DNA from: Phycisphaerales bacterium
GTDB taxonomy: Bacteria > Planctomycetota > Phycisphaerae > Phycisphaerales > UBA1924
NCBI GenBank assembly: GCA_029260435.1
Contig: JAJDDG010000142.1
Location: 1 to 64,000 of the forward strand
DNA: 64,000 nt
Reading direction: 5' to 3'
The position numbers and the translations under genes are program-made. The notes beneath the pieces are model-generated. The model searched no databases. It was given only the letters and a program-made list of their open reading frames with translations, and was not told the origin of the DNA. Below, in pieces: positions 35,644 to 44,989 of the stretch (its first letter is position 1; every line of letters starts with the position of its first letter).

Positions 35644-36768
35644 GTGATCCACCCAGAACGCCACATCTTCGAACAGACCCCCGATTCGCTCGCCGAGTAC
35701 TGCGCCGAGCGCGGGTGGCCAGCGTTCCGCGCCAAGCAGATCCTCGAATGGGTCTACGCCAAACGCGCCGCCTCCCCGAGCGAGATGACCAATCTCCCGA
35801 AGCTCGCGCGCGAACAACTCGCCAAAGATTTCACCTTCTCCTCCGCCGATATCATCCAACACCAACTCGCGACCGACGCCACCCAGAAACTCCTCATGCA
35901 GTGGCGCGACCAACCCGCACCGAACAACGCTTCAATCAACGTCATCAACCCCGACCCCTCGCGCCAGACCGAGTGCGTCATGATCCCCTCCCGCGACACC
36001 CGCGCCGACGGGCTCCCCGCCCGGCGCACCGCGTGCATCTCCTCGCAGGTCGGGTGCCCCGTCGGGTGTACGTTCTGCGCCTCCGGGCTCGGCGGGCTCG
36101 ACGCCAACCTCACCGCGGGGCGCATCGTCGAACAGGTCTGGCAGCTCTCCCGCCTCCCGGATATCGACCGCATCACAAACGTCGTCTTCATGGGCATGGG
36201 CGAACCGCTCGCAAACCTCAAGCCGGTCATCCGCGCCGTCGAGATCATCAACGCGCCGTGGGGACCCGCAATCGGCGCAAGGCAGATCACCATCTCCACC
36301 GTCGGCCTGCCCAAAGCGATCGACACTCTCGCCGACGAACTCGATCTCCCCGTCACTCTCGCACTCTCGCTGCACGCCCCCAACGACGAACTCCGCCGCC
36401 AGCTCATCCCGTGGGCCGAGCATGCCACCATCGAACAGATCCTCGACGCCTGCCGCCGATGGTTCGAGAAAACCAAACGCGAGATCACCCTCGAATACAT
36501 CCTGCTCTCGCGCATCAACGACCGCCCCGAGCACGCACGCCAGCTCGCCGACGTCGCCAAAACCCTCCGCGCGAATGTCAATCTCATCCGCTACAACGAA
36601 GTAGACCCGCTCCCCTTCAACCGACCAATAAACGCCGACGTCATCAAGTTCCAATCCATCCTCAAAGACAGAGGTGTAAACGCACACATCCGCGCGAGCC
36701 GGGGGCGCGATATCGCCGCCGCCTGCGGCCAACTCCGCCACGAATCCGCCAGCCGGAAGGAGGCATAG
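35644..36768 (+). CDS. rlmN: 23S rRNA m2A2503 / tRNA m2A37 methyltransferase
   Basis: A radical SAM enzyme that methylates C2 of A2503 in 23S rRNA. The cluster motif is Cys148, Cys152 and Cys155 (GCPVGCTFC). The second catalytic cysteine lies in RGRDIAAACGQL near the end, as in RlmN. GMGEPLANL and TISTVGLP are further family motifs. The start is a GTG 15 bases after ispH, giving 374 residues, and the gene is probably in the ispH operon. It is followed after two bases by the PLP enzyme gene. Confidence 0.93.
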   Translation: MIHPERHIFEQTPDSLAEYCAERGWPAFRAKQILEWVYAKRAASPSEMTNLPKLAREQLAKDFTFSSADIIQHQLATDATQKLLMQWRDQPAPNNASINVINPDPSRQTECVMIPSRDTRADGLPARRTACISSQVGCPVGCTFCASGLGGLDANLTAGRIVEQVWQLSRLPDIDRITNVVFMGMGEPLANLKPVIRAVEIINAPWGPAIGARQITISTVGLPKAIDTLADELDLPVTLALSLHAPNDELRRQLIPWAEHATIEQILDACRRWFEKTKREITLEYILLSRINDRPEHARQLADVAKTLRANVNLIRYNEVDPLPFNRPINADVIKFQSILKDRGVNAHIRASRGRDIAAACGQLRHESASRKEA

Positions 36769-36770
36769 AT

Positions 36771-37997
36771 ATGACCGTCTTCGACCCCATCAAATCATTC
36801 GCGGACATGCGCCACGAGTTTGGCGAGCACGGCGGCGTCAACATGTCCATCGAAGCATCCACCACCTTCACCGTCCTCACCGCCGAAACAATGCCCGAGA
36901 TCTTTCACGGGCAGCTCGGCCCCGAAGCCGGCGGGTGCTACCTCTACGGGCGACACTTCAACCCCACCGTCTACGTCCTCGGCAGACAAATCGCCGCGAT
37001 CGAAGGCGCACAAGCCGGCTACTGCACCGCGTCGGGGCTCGCCGCCATCTCCGCAACCCTCCTCCAACTCTGCAACTCGGGCGACCACATCGTCGCCGCC
37101 GACACAATCTACGGCGGCACGCACGCCCTGCTCAATGAGTACCTCCCGGCGAAGGCGAACATCCACTCCACCCGAGTCCCGGTCGATAATCACGACGCGA
37201 TCCGCGCCGCGTTCAAACCCAACACCAAAGCGCTCTATGTTGAATCCATCGCGAACCCGACAATGGTCGTCGCGGATATCCCGAAACTCGCCGAGATCGC
37301 CCACGAACACAGCGTCAAGCTCGTCGTGGACAACACATTCACCCCGATGATCCTCTCGCCCATCCAACTCGGCGCAGACATCGTCGTCCACTCCATGACC
37401 AAGTTCATCAACGGCGCATCGGACATCATCGCCGGCGCCGTCTGCGCCTCCACCGAATTCATCCAACAGCTCATGGACCTGCACACGGGCTCGCTCATGC
37501 TCCTCGGCCCCACGATGGATCCCAAGGTCGCCGCGGAAGTCTCCCTCCGCCTCCCGCACCTCGCCATCCGCATGACCGAGCACTCCCGGCGCGCACTGGC
37601 AGTCGCCCAACGCCTCGACGAACTCGGTCTGGATGTCATCTACCCCGGCCTCGAATCACACCCGCACCACGCCCTGCTGAACAACCAACGCAACGAAGGC
37701 TTCGGATTCGGCGGGCTCCTCGCGCTGGATGCGGGCTCCGAATCAAAAGCATTCGAACTGATGGAAACCCTCCAGAACAAGTACCATTTCGGCTTCATGG
37801 CGGTCAGCCTCGGCTTCTTCGATACCCTGATGTCCTGCTCCGGCGCCTCGACCTCATCCGAGATGAGCGAGCAAGCGAGGCAGGAAGCTGGCATCGCACC
37901 CGGGCTCGTCCGCCTGTCGATGGGGCTCACAGGAACTCTCGATCAGCGCCACGAACAACTCGAATCAGCACTCCGCGACGTCAAACTCATCAAGTAA
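36771..37997 (+). CDS. Methionine gamma-lyase-like PLP enzyme
   Basis: A 408-residue member of the Cys/Met metabolism PLP family. Lys211 in HSMTKFINGASD binds pyridoxal phosphate; YGRHFNPTVYVLG and DTIYGGTHAL are active-site segments. The closest type appears to be methionine gamma-lyase (methionine to methanethiol, ammonia and 2-oxobutanoate), but cystathionine gamma-synthase or O-acetylhomoserine sulfhydrylase cannot be excluded by eye. The ATG at 36,771 is preceded by AAGGAGG. Its stop overlaps the next start by one base. The frame is open far upstream, but only as a shadow of rlmN. Confidence 0.85.
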   Translation: MTVFDPIKSFADMRHEFGEHGGVNMSIEASTTFTVLTAETMPEIFHGQLGPEAGGCYLYGRHFNPTVYVLGRQIAAIEGAQAGYCTASGLAAISATLLQLCNSGDHIVAADTIYGGTHALLNEYLPAKANIHSTRVPVDNHDAIRAAFKPNTKALYVESIANPTMVVADIPKLAEIAHEHSVKLVVDNTFTPMILSPIQLGADIVVHSMTKFINGASDIIAGAVCASTEFIQQLMDLHTGSLMLLGPTMDPKVAAEVSLRLPHLAIRMTEHSRRALAVAQRLDELGLDVIYPGLESHPHHALLNNQRNEGFGFGGLLALDAGSESKAFELMETLQNKYHFGFMAVSLGFFDTLMSCSGASTSSEMSEQARQEAGIAPGLVRLSMGLTGTLDQRHEQLESALRDVKLIK

Positions 37998-38650
37998 TGG
38001 ATCATATGGATATCAACCCAAACGACCTGCACCCCGCCGAGCGATACAAGCTCCTCATCGGAGCCGTCGTGCCGCGCCCCATCGCCTTTGTTTCAACGAT
38101 CTCCCCGAGCGGGCACCACAACATCGCGCCCTTCTCTTTCTTCGTGCCCATCGGGGCGAACCCGATGCTCCTCGCGTTCTGTCCAGCCAACAATATGGAC
38201 GGCTCACCAAAAGACACCCTCGTCAACGCATCGCCCGCGCCGATCGGCGTCGGACAGTTCGTCATCAATATCGCTGCTGCCCCGTACCAGTACCAGATGG
38301 CGGCCACCGCCGAAGCGCTCCCGCCGAAAGATTCCGAGTTCGAGTTCGCCTCGCTGACTCCGACCGATGCAAAGCTTGTCAAACCGCCGCGCCTTGCTGA
38401 ATCGCCGATCGCTTTCGAGTGCGAGACCACCGAGGTCAGGCAGTTCACCGAGGGCGAACCCGCTGGCGCAAACATGGTCATCGGGCGCGTCGTGCATATC
38501 CACACGACAGACACCGAACTCATCAACGATCGATTCCATGTGAGCGCCGAGCGCCTCGCCGCGATCGGACGCATGGGCGGCTCCGAATACTGCACCACCG
38601 CCGACCGCTTCGAGCTGCCCGTCGGCCGCGCCGCACTGGAACGATCCTGA
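37997..38650 (+). CDS. Flavin reductase-like (FMN-binding split barrel) protein
   Basis: A 217-residue protein of the flavin reductase-like family: the start LIGAVVPRPIAFVSTIS and GHHNIAPFSFFVPIGANP match the FMN-binding split barrel; GRVVHIHTTD is the conserved later strand. Such proteins reduce flavin or hold it as flavoredoxin. Its start overlaps the PLP enzyme stop (TAATG) and its end is two bases from hpnE, so it sits in the same operon. The true partner is unknown. Confidence 0.85.
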   Translation: MDHMDINPNDLHPAERYKLLIGAVVPRPIAFVSTISPSGHHNIAPFSFFVPIGANPMLLAFCPANNMDGSPKDTLVNASPAPIGVGQFVINIAAAPYQYQMAATAEALPPKDSEFEFASLTPTDAKLVKPPRLAESPIAFECETTEVRQFTEGEPAGANMVIGRVVHIHTTDTELINDRFHVSAERLAAIGRMGGSEYCTTADRFELPVGRAALERS

Positions 38651-38652
38651 CA

Positions 38653-40074
38653 ATGCCCAAAGAGCGCGTGCTCATCGTCGGCGGGGGGGTTGCCGGGATC
38701 GCGGCCGCGCTGCGCATCGCCGAAGCTGGCATCGCGCCGATCATCCTTGAAACACGCAACAAACTCGGCGGGCGAGCAACCAGTTTCGAGGACCCCCGCA
38801 CCGGGCACGTGCTCGATAACTGCCAGCACATCACGCTGGGATGCTGCACGAACTACCTGGATCTGCTCTCGCGGATGGGCGCGGGTGACCTGATCACGTG
38901 GCACGAGGAGATCCACTGGATCGAGCGGGGCGGACGCACAAGCGTGATGAAACCCTCGCCGATCGCGGGGGCGCCTGCGCACTACGGTGGTTCCTTTGCG
39001 CACATGAAGTTCCTCACTGCGCACGAGAAGGTGTCCATCGCCCGCGCGATGTTCAGGATCATGCGCGCAGACCGCAGCAGGTACACCGATATCACCTTCG
39101 AAACGTACCTCGCCGGGTCGAATAACGCGCCGAAGTGCGCGCCTGCGATCGCCAAATTCTGGGAACCGATCGTTGTCAGCGCCTGCAACATCTCGGTCAG
39201 CAAAGTCGCTGCTTCGTGCGCCATGCACGTGATCCAGGAGGGATTCCTCGCGAGCAGACAGGCGAGCCGGATGGGTGTGCCGAGCGTGCCCCTCGCGCAA
39301 CTCTACGCTGGCGCAGTCGATGCGATCCAACGCACCGGCGGCGAGGTCCGCTTGTCCACCGGCGTCGAGCGAATCGATAATGGGGTGGTCCGCATGACGA
39401 GCGGGGTCGAATTATGTAGCGATAAGATCATCTGCGCGCTCCCGTTTGAGCGCGCGCTGCAGGTCGTTGACGACGAACTCCAGATGGGAGATCCGCGCTT
39501 CGAGATGATGAAACGGATCACCCACTCGCCCATCCTCGGGGTCCACCTGCACTTCGACCGCCCCATTCTGAGCGCACCGCAAGCGACGCTCGTCGGCATG
39601 GGCACCCAGTGGATCTTCGCGAAAGACGCGCCGAGTGAAGCGGGCGGCGGGCAGTTGATTCATGCTGTAGTTTCGGGCGCTGATGAGTGGATGACGCTGG
39701 ATGAACAGCAAATTGTCAACCGAGTGATGGACGATCTGCGCATATGCCTTGATGGTGTCGATGATGCCGAGTTGATCAGCGCGCGGGGCGTAAAAGAGAA
39801 GCGCGCGACGATCGCGCCGACACCGGAGTGCGAATCCAACCGCCCGGCGGTGATCGGCGAACATGCCTCAAGCCTCGTGCTGGGCGGTGATTATGTGGAT
39901 ACGGGTTGGCCGAGCACCATGGAGGGCGCTGCGCGCAGCGGGTACATGGCTGCGGCCGCCGTGCTCGGTGAGGCGCTCGATTCGTTTGTTATCCCGCCGC
40001 TGATGCCGGAGTATGGGGTGCGGGTGCTGGGAGGCGGGTCGCTGAAAAGGCAGGCCGAGTTAGCAAAGAAGTGA
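38653..40074 (+). CDS. hpnE: Hydroxysqualene dehydroxylase-like FAD enzyme
   Basis: A 473-residue amine-oxidase/phytoene-desaturase family flavoprotein. It begins MPKERVLIVGGGVAG, the FAD-binding motif, with LETRNKLGGRATSF next. The segment HVLDNCQHITLGCCTNYLDLL and the end GDYVDTGWPSTMEGAARSG fit HpnE, which reduces hydroxysqualene to squalene. HpnC in the same region supports the call. A carotenoid desaturase is the main alternative. Plus-strand base skew changes within this gene. The frame extends upstream to 38,419 but the real start is the ATG after the flavin reductase gene. Confidence 0.75.
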   Translation: MPKERVLIVGGGVAGIAAALRIAEAGIAPIILETRNKLGGRATSFEDPRTGHVLDNCQHITLGCCTNYLDLLSRMGAGDLITWHEEIHWIERGGRTSVMKPSPIAGAPAHYGGSFAHMKFLTAHEKVSIARAMFRIMRADRSRYTDITFETYLAGSNNAPKCAPAIAKFWEPIVVSACNISVSKVAASCAMHVIQEGFLASRQASRMGVPSVPLAQLYAGAVDAIQRTGGEVRLSTGVERIDNGVVRMTSGVELCSDKIICALPFERALQVVDDELQMGDPRFEMMKRITHSPILGVHLHFDRPILSAPQATLVGMGTQWIFAKDAPSEAGGGQLIHAVVSGADEWMTLDEQQIVNRVMDDLRICLDGVDDAELISARGVKEKRATIAPTPECESNRPAVIGEHASSLVLGGDYVDTGWPSTMEGAARSGYMAAAAVLGEALDSFVIPPLMPEYGVRVLGGGSLKRQAELAKK

Positions 40075-40211
40075 TATGAGCCCAGGAATCGGGTTTTTTG
40101 TGACGCCTGGAATGGTTTCCGGCGGATCCCGAATATCTATGGTGGTTAAAGCTAGTGTTTACTTTACATTAGGATACGAAAGCCCCGGGAGATCCACGAG
40201 GAGCATTCGGC

Positions 40212-42941
40212 ATGCCCGATGAGCCTGAATCTAATCAGCTGGCGTCAGACGATGGCAAACAAAGACGGCTGGAGGCGCTGGAACGGCGGGTGGAGGCGCT
40301 TGAGCAACAGTTGAGCGCCGGTGTGGCGTCGAAGTTCTCTGCTGATACAGATGACGCTGCGCGGGCGGTTGAACATACAGATGAGAGCGCGATAGAGCGC
40401 GCGGCTGAGGCGAAGCGGCGGCAACGCGCGCGGGAACTGTTTGCGCGGCGAGAAGGAGAACGGCAACACCAACTCGATAAGCCAGAGCAGATTCCGGCGC
40501 GGCGTGTTCGGCCATCGAAACAGGATGCCCGGAAGAAGCCTGCCGAGCGGCGCGAGGCGATAAATATCGAGCGGATGATCGGCGGGCGGTGGTACGCGGT
40601 GATCGGCGCGCTGATTGTGGTTACGGGTGTGGCGCTGGCATTCAAGTTGGCGTGGGATCTCGGGTGGTTCGGGCGGATGCCCGATTGGGGCAAGTGTCTT
40701 GGCGGGTTGGGCTTTGGTGCTGCGCTGCTGGGCGCGGGCGAGGTGCTGCGGAAGAAGATCGGCGGGTGGGGGTGCGCGGGGCTCAACTCTGCGGGGATCG
40801 GCGTGCTGTACGCGACGGCGTATGCGGCGTTCGCGCGGTTCGAGTTGATGAGTCTTGGCATAGCGATGGTGTTGCTCGCGGCGGTGACACTTGTTGGTGT
40901 GTTCGTTGCGGCGCGGAGCCGACTGGTATCGGTTAGCGCTGTGGCGCTGATCGGCGGGTACGCGACGCCTGTGCTGGTGAGCCTGAATCATGTCCCGGCG
41001 GCGTGGGCGCTGCCGGCGTATTGGGTGATGCTGCTGGTGACGGGGCTTGCGCTGTCGGCGGCACTGCTCGGGAAGTTCCATCGGTTGCGCTCGCTTGCTT
41101 GGTGGGCGACGGGGTTGGTGGCAACGCCTTGGATGATCGCGGAGGGCGTTGATCACCTTGCTGTGGCGATGGTGTTTGCCGGTGTGTGCTGGGCAGCGGT
41201 GCATGCGGAGTTGGTGATCTCGGCGCTGCGTGAGAAGAATGATCCGGGGTATGTGGGTGATCGGGCGTGGTGGAGCGGGCGGGTGTTTATTGCGAGTTTC
41301 TCGACGACGACGTGGTGCGCGGCGATGGGGGCGTATGTGGTTTCGCAGGCGGCGGCTGGGCAGGAGTGGCTCGCTACGGGGGTTGGTGTCTTGCTGGCGA
41401 TCGGTGTTGCGGGGGTGACTGCCGGTCGGCTTCGTGTGCTGCGGGATCGACCGGGCTCAGCGATCGAACGGCTCGGCGCGTCGCTTGCGATGCAGGCGGG
41501 GGCGCTGGTGATCGCGACGATCGCGCTTGGTGTATCGGTCGCGTGGGTGCAGATGGTGTGCTGGCTTGCGTTGGGTGTTGCGAGCGTTGGCGCGGGGCGG
41601 TGGCTCAGGGCGCGCGGGCTCGATGTGTACGGGCTTCTCGTCCTGGGAATCGCAACGGTCCGGGTTCTGGTGCTGGACTGGGGCGCGTATCAGGATGATT
41701 CGGTGTGGTGGAGCGCGGATGTATGGGGTTTACACCTGACGCCTTGGTCGGTGCTGTGCGCGAGCACGGCGGCGGCATGGTTTTCTGCTGGGGCGCTGGA
41801 GAAGCTGTTTGGTGGTGTAAAGTGGGGTTCGGTTGCGACGGACATAGCGATTGGGCTTGGATTCGGGATGCTGTGCGTGGCGCCGCTCCAAGCGGGGACG
41901 ACTCACGGTTCCTACTTCGCGTATCTCCCAGCGGTTGCGCTGTTGACGGGTATTTTCGGCGTGGTGGTGCGATCGGAGTGGCTTGCGGTGCAAGGGATCG
42001 TGACGTTGTTTGTTTCGATACTCGGCGCGATAGCCGCGAGTTGGTGGACGGACGCGGGGGAGGTGGTGCGCGGGCTCGTCGTTTCTGATTGGGGCAAGCG
42101 GCTTGTCTGGTTCGCGGCGGCGTGGACGGTATATGGGTGGATCGCCGGGGCATATCGGGCGGAATGGGTGCGTGATGCAAAGCGCGTGGTGTGGTTGATT
42201 GCGGTTGGTGTGTTGCTTGCAGCCTTCGTGAACAAAGGAGCGGATCGGGCATCTGTGCATGCGGCGTGGCTTGCCATCTGCGCCGTGCTCACGGCTCGTT
42301 GCTTTGTGATTGATCGGCGGCGAGCGGATATTCTCGCGGTGCCCGCGCTTGTGGCGGGTGCGGTTGCTTGGGTGATTGCGTATATCGAACCGGGGTGGTC
42401 GTCGATCGGTGGCGATGCGGGGACGCACGCGGGGCTTTGGAGCGGGTTGGGGATGGTTGTGCTTGGGCTTGTCTGCGCAAGGATGTTGACCAATGGCGGG
42501 CGGGAGATGGTGGATGACACCGAGCAATCGCTTGCGTATGGGCTGCGGATTGTGGCGTTGGTGCTTGCGTTGGCGGTGAGCTTTGCGGCGACATCATTCG
42601 AGGTTGCGCGGTCGGCGGATCTGCTCGCGTCTGACGAGGCGGCGCGGCTCGGGGCAGTTTCGATCTGGTGGGCACTGTTTGCTGGCGGATTGCTCGTGTT
42701 GGGGTTTGTGAAGCGGGCACCGGCGGTGCGGTACGTGGGGCTTGCGCTGCTGGGGATTGCGGCGGTGAAGGCGGTGCTGTTCGATTTGCGGTCGGTCGAG
42801 CAGGTATGGCGTGTGGCGAGTTTTCTGAGTGTAGGTTTACTGATGCTAAGCGTTGGGGTGGTGTACGCGCGTGTGGATCAGGTGCTGAAGGGCGCGGCGC
42901 AAGAGGACAATGAGGGTGATGAGGATGAGGAGGAGATATAA
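40212..42941 (+). CDS. DUF2339 family multi-pass membrane protein
   Basis: A 909-residue protein. An N-terminal coiled coil (about 18-40, LEALERRVEALEQQL) and a charged linker come before RMIGGRWYAVIGALIVVTGVALAF, the usual start of the DUF2339 membrane domain, followed by some twenty or more hydrophobic helices to the acidic end. Its function is unknown; family members are thought to be transporters or envelope-stress proteins, without proof. A GAGGAG precedes the ATG. It is the first gene of the G-rich part of the window. Its TAA overlaps the U-tract of a terminator that reads on the other strand. Confidence 0.8.
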   Translation: MPDEPESNQLASDDGKQRRLEALERRVEALEQQLSAGVASKFSADTDDAARAVEHTDESAIERAAEAKRRQRARELFARREGERQHQLDKPEQIPARRVRPSKQDARKKPAERREAINIERMIGGRWYAVIGALIVVTGVALAFKLAWDLGWFGRMPDWGKCLGGLGFGAALLGAGEVLRKKIGGWGCAGLNSAGIGVLYATAYAAFARFELMSLGIAMVLLAAVTLVGVFVAARSRLVSVSAVALIGGYATPVLVSLNHVPAAWALPAYWVMLLVTGLALSAALLGKFHRLRSLAWWATGLVATPWMIAEGVDHLAVAMVFAGVCWAAVHAELVISALREKNDPGYVGDRAWWSGRVFIASFSTTTWCAAMGAYVVSQAAAGQEWLATGVGVLLAIGVAGVTAGRLRVLRDRPGSAIERLGASLAMQAGALVIATIALGVSVAWVQMVCWLALGVASVGAGRWLRARGLDVYGLLVLGIATVRVLVLDWGAYQDDSVWWSADVWGLHLTPWSVLCASTAAAWFSAGALEKLFGGVKWGSVATDIAIGLGFGMLCVAPLQAGTTHGSYFAYLPAVALLTGIFGVVVRSEWLAVQGIVTLFVSILGAIAASWWTDAGEVVRGLVVSDWGKRLVWFAAAWTVYGWIAGAYRAEWVRDAKRVVWLIAVGVLLAAFVNKGADRASVHAAWLAICAVLTARCFVIDRRRADILAVPALVAGAVAWVIAYIEPGWSSIGGDAGTHAGLWSGLGMVVLGLVCARMLTNGGREMVDDTEQSLAYGLRIVALVLALAVSFAATSFEVARSADLLASDEAARLGAVSIWWALFAGGLLVLGFVKRAPAVRYVGLALLGIAAVKAVLFDLRSVEQVWRVASFLSVGLLMLSVGVVYARVDQVLKGAAQEDNEGDEDEEEI

Positions 42942-42973
42942 AAAAACCCGCGGGGCGGGGAGCCGAGCGGGTT
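42940..42973 (-). terminator. Terminator of the first PEP-CTERM gene, now displaced
   Basis: On the minus strand AACCCGC and GCGGGTT form a stem followed by seven T. It lies 39 bases beyond the MITE-like element and was probably directly behind the gene at 43,186 before the insertion. The loop side is long (15 bases). Confidence 0.7.
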
Positions 42974-43011
42974 GGGTTTGGATAATAGAATTTGTAGTCG
43001 TAAGAGGGAGT

Positions 43012-43188
43012 CAGAGCGGTTTTCGTTTCTTTGTAGCGATAGTGTGAAGGCATTGTAGAAGATGAAGACCTCCTCATCCGATCTCGCTGCGCTCGACCAC
43101 CCCGCCTACGGCGGATCTTCGACTTCTCCCCCGGAGGGGAGAAGGGGCAGAAATCAGTAGATGCTACAGAATGGGTGAGGATGCTCTA
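43012..43188 (-). mobile_element. MITE-like element, copy 3 (177 bp, inverted)
   Basis: The reverse complement matches copy 1 apart from two visible base changes, one in the terminal TA (here CA at the left). Outer TAGAGC and inner TGTAGC blocks remain. The right end lies in the stop codon of the PEP-CTERM-like gene. Joining the flanks without the element gives CGC TAA, so the native stop was probably TAA and is now TAG. Confidence 0.85.
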
Positions 43189-43872
43189 GCGGCGGCGGCG
43201 GCGGCGGGTGGCGAGGAGGGCCGAGAATCCGAGAAGGGAGATGCTTGCAGGCGTTGGGATGTCATGGTGTCGGAAGGTGATTGTCGCCATGTCATTGACG
43301 AACTTGGAGTCGGGGATTTTGAAAGCGAGCCAGAAATCTGCGACGTCACCTGGTGCCAGACCGGGAGGGCCCTCGAACCATATTTCTGTGGGCATGCTCG
43401 GTAGGTTTTGGGAGACATTCGGGAAGCGTCCGAGGAGTTCGTTTGGGGGGAAGGCGCTGGTGAGCCCCTTGAACGCCAGTCCTGGGTATTCCTGGTAGTT
43501 CGCGCCGAGTCCCATGCCTATTTCGAAGTGCATACTCGGTACATGTTGATTCGTGTTGTTCGTGACATCGATATCGGTGGCGACCATTTCCTCACCGGAT
43601 GATCCGGCACTCCGTGTGATCTTGATCTCAAACTCCATCCAGAGCCCGTCGTTATCGAAAAATGTCAATATCTGCGTCATTCCCATCCCGGCAAGTCCCT
43701 GATGGAAATTGGCGTCAAAGAATGAGTCTGTTGCGGGGTCGAAATTGGGATCACCGGTCACGCTGAGGATTTCCATATCGATGACAGCGGCATCGACGGG
43801 TAGCGCACATACAGCCACGGCCCCGAGGGCCGCGCATACGAACATGCTCGGTTTACGAAGACTTGTATTCAT
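43186..43872 (-). CDS. PEP-CTERM-like secreted protein
   Basis: From the ATG at 43,872 the protein has 228 residues. The start MNTSLRKPSMFVCAALGAV is a signal peptide ending near AVCALPVDAA. The body is a beta-rich secreted domain without recognised motif. The end, DIPTPASISLLGFSALLATR plus a run of arginines, has the three parts of a PEP-CTERM-like sorting tail: PTP, a membrane helix and a basic end. Such proteins are processed by an exosortase and probably moved to the cell surface; no exosortase is in the window. The TAG stop comes from the MITE insertion. Confidence 0.75.
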   Translation of the reverse strand: MNTSLRKPSMFVCAALGAVAVCALPVDAAVIDMEILSVTGDPNFDPATDSFFDANFHQGLAGMGMTQILTFFDNDGLWMEFEIKITRSAGSSGEEMVATDIDVTNNTNQHVPSMHFEIGMGLGANYQEYPGLAFKGLTSAFPPNELLGRFPNVSQNLPSMPTEIWFEGPPGLAPGDVADFWLAFKIPDSKFVNDMATITFRHHDIPTPASISLLGFSALLATRRRRRR

Positions 43873-44187
43873 CGTGTTTCCCTTTTTCCTATGTTTCCCG
43901 TTGTTTACTATCGGCTCCATCGCCGAACCACACATTCAACTCGGAACCACTTCAATGCCCAGTATTGTCAAGTGACGTTCCGACCTAAGACGCATGCTAG
44001 ATGAGGGGAAGTGAAGAATGCGCTTACATATCGGGGTGTCACCCGAGCGGGTGATGCAGTCGGACGGGTTTGCATTGCGCGCGTATTCGTCATTCGGTCT
44101 CGAACTATTTGCGCAGCACAGCACAAACACGGCCCGCCCCGGGAATGGGACGGGCCGACGAGTTGTTTCGGAGTTGTTTATGCGGTG
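43873..44187. other. Gap between the two PEP-CTERM-like genes
   Basis: Three hundred bases without a convincing gene. It holds an AAGGGA ribosome binding site for the left gene, an AT-rich stretch around 43,880-43,905 and, on the right, the terminator of the second gene at 44,131-44,156. No other structure was seen. Confidence 0.5.
44131..44156 (-). terminator. Probable terminator of the second PEP-CTERM gene
   Basis: GGCCCGTCCC and GGGGCGGGCC pair around a short loop on the minus strand, 32 bases after the stop. The following T-run is poor, so strength is uncertain. Confidence 0.55.
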
Positions 44188-44853
44188 TCAGCGTCGGCGA
44201 CGGGTTACGCACAGGGCACCCATCGCGAGGAGAGGGAGTGCGCCGGGAGTGGGGATCCATTCGCCGTGGAAATCGAAGATGACGGGTTCGGTGCCGTCGT
44301 TTGTGACGGTGAGCCAGAATCCCGTGATATCGATGTACTCAAAGTGGTCGTGGAAGGAAATCCACTGGTCGAAGGTGACCGGTTCCCAGAACGAGAATTG
44401 TGCCTGGAAGTCGTACCACTCCTGGGTGATGGCGGTGTGCCACCATGCCATCTCGTATGGAAGGGTCGGGTCCGCGGGGATCGCGCTGGGTGTGTTGACA
44501 TCGGTGAATACATGGATGTCGTTAATGGGATCAACCGGGTCCAGCAGCCAGATATCCGAGGTGAAGGGGACGGAGCTCTGCACGCTTGCGTGGCTCCATT
44601 CGGCTTCCAGCAGATGCATAGAGCCCATGACGTCGATGGTGGTATGGATGGTGCCGGGGGTCTGGAAGTGGAAACTCTCCCAGTCCCAGAGCGCGGTATA
44701 GGTGAGATTGATCTCGTGGAATGAATACGACTCTCCGGGTTGCAGCGTGATGCCGGTATCCCAGAATGTGACCGCGTTAGCATTGCTTGCGCTGAGCGCG
44801 AGCACGGCGGCACCTGCCGCTGCCAGTAATGCTGTTTTCGAACGCATTTTCAT
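44188..44853 (-). CDS. Second PEP-CTERM-like secreted protein
   Basis: The ATG at 44,853 (or 44,847) follows a GGAGGAGG site and starts a 221-residue protein with signal peptide MKMRSKTALLAAAGAAVLAL cleaved near SNANA. The domain is rich in tryptophan and phenylalanine and shows no known motif. The end, WIPTPGALPLLAMGALCVTR and further arginines, is the same kind of sorting tail as the gene to its left, though the two bodies do not look alike. It may be controlled by the small LuxR-type regulator 136 bases upstream. Confidence 0.75.
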   Translation of the reverse strand: MKMRSKTALLAAAGAAVLALSASNANAVTFWDTGITLQPGESYSFHEINLTYTALWDWESFHFQTPGTIHTTIDVMGSMHLLEAEWSHASVQSSVPFTSDIWLLDPVDPINDIHVFTDVNTPSAIPADPTLPYEMAWWHTAITQEWYDFQAQFSFWEPVTFDQWISFHDHFEYIDITGFWLTVTNDGTEPVIFDFHGEWIPTPGALPLLAMGALCVTRRRR

Positions 44854-44989
44854 AGCCTCCTCCTCGTTGAGATGATGCCGACTGCTGGGCACTCGGCGAT
44901 GGTGCCGGGCGCTCTTTGGCATCACGAAGGCCACCCTAGTTGTGGGGAGGGAGAAAATCGCTCACATGTCGAGGTGTCGCCTGAGCAGG

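Noticed and set aside
35715-36770. Upstream continuation of the PLP enzyme frame by about 350 codons
   Set aside because: This part overlaps rlmN in another frame and is arginine-rich nonsense. The PLP enzyme starts at 36,771 with a good ribosome binding site.
40075-40211. Replication origin in the gap before the DUF2339 gene
   Set aside because: No DnaA boxes or repeats were seen; only the skew change supports it, so it is not annotated as a feature.
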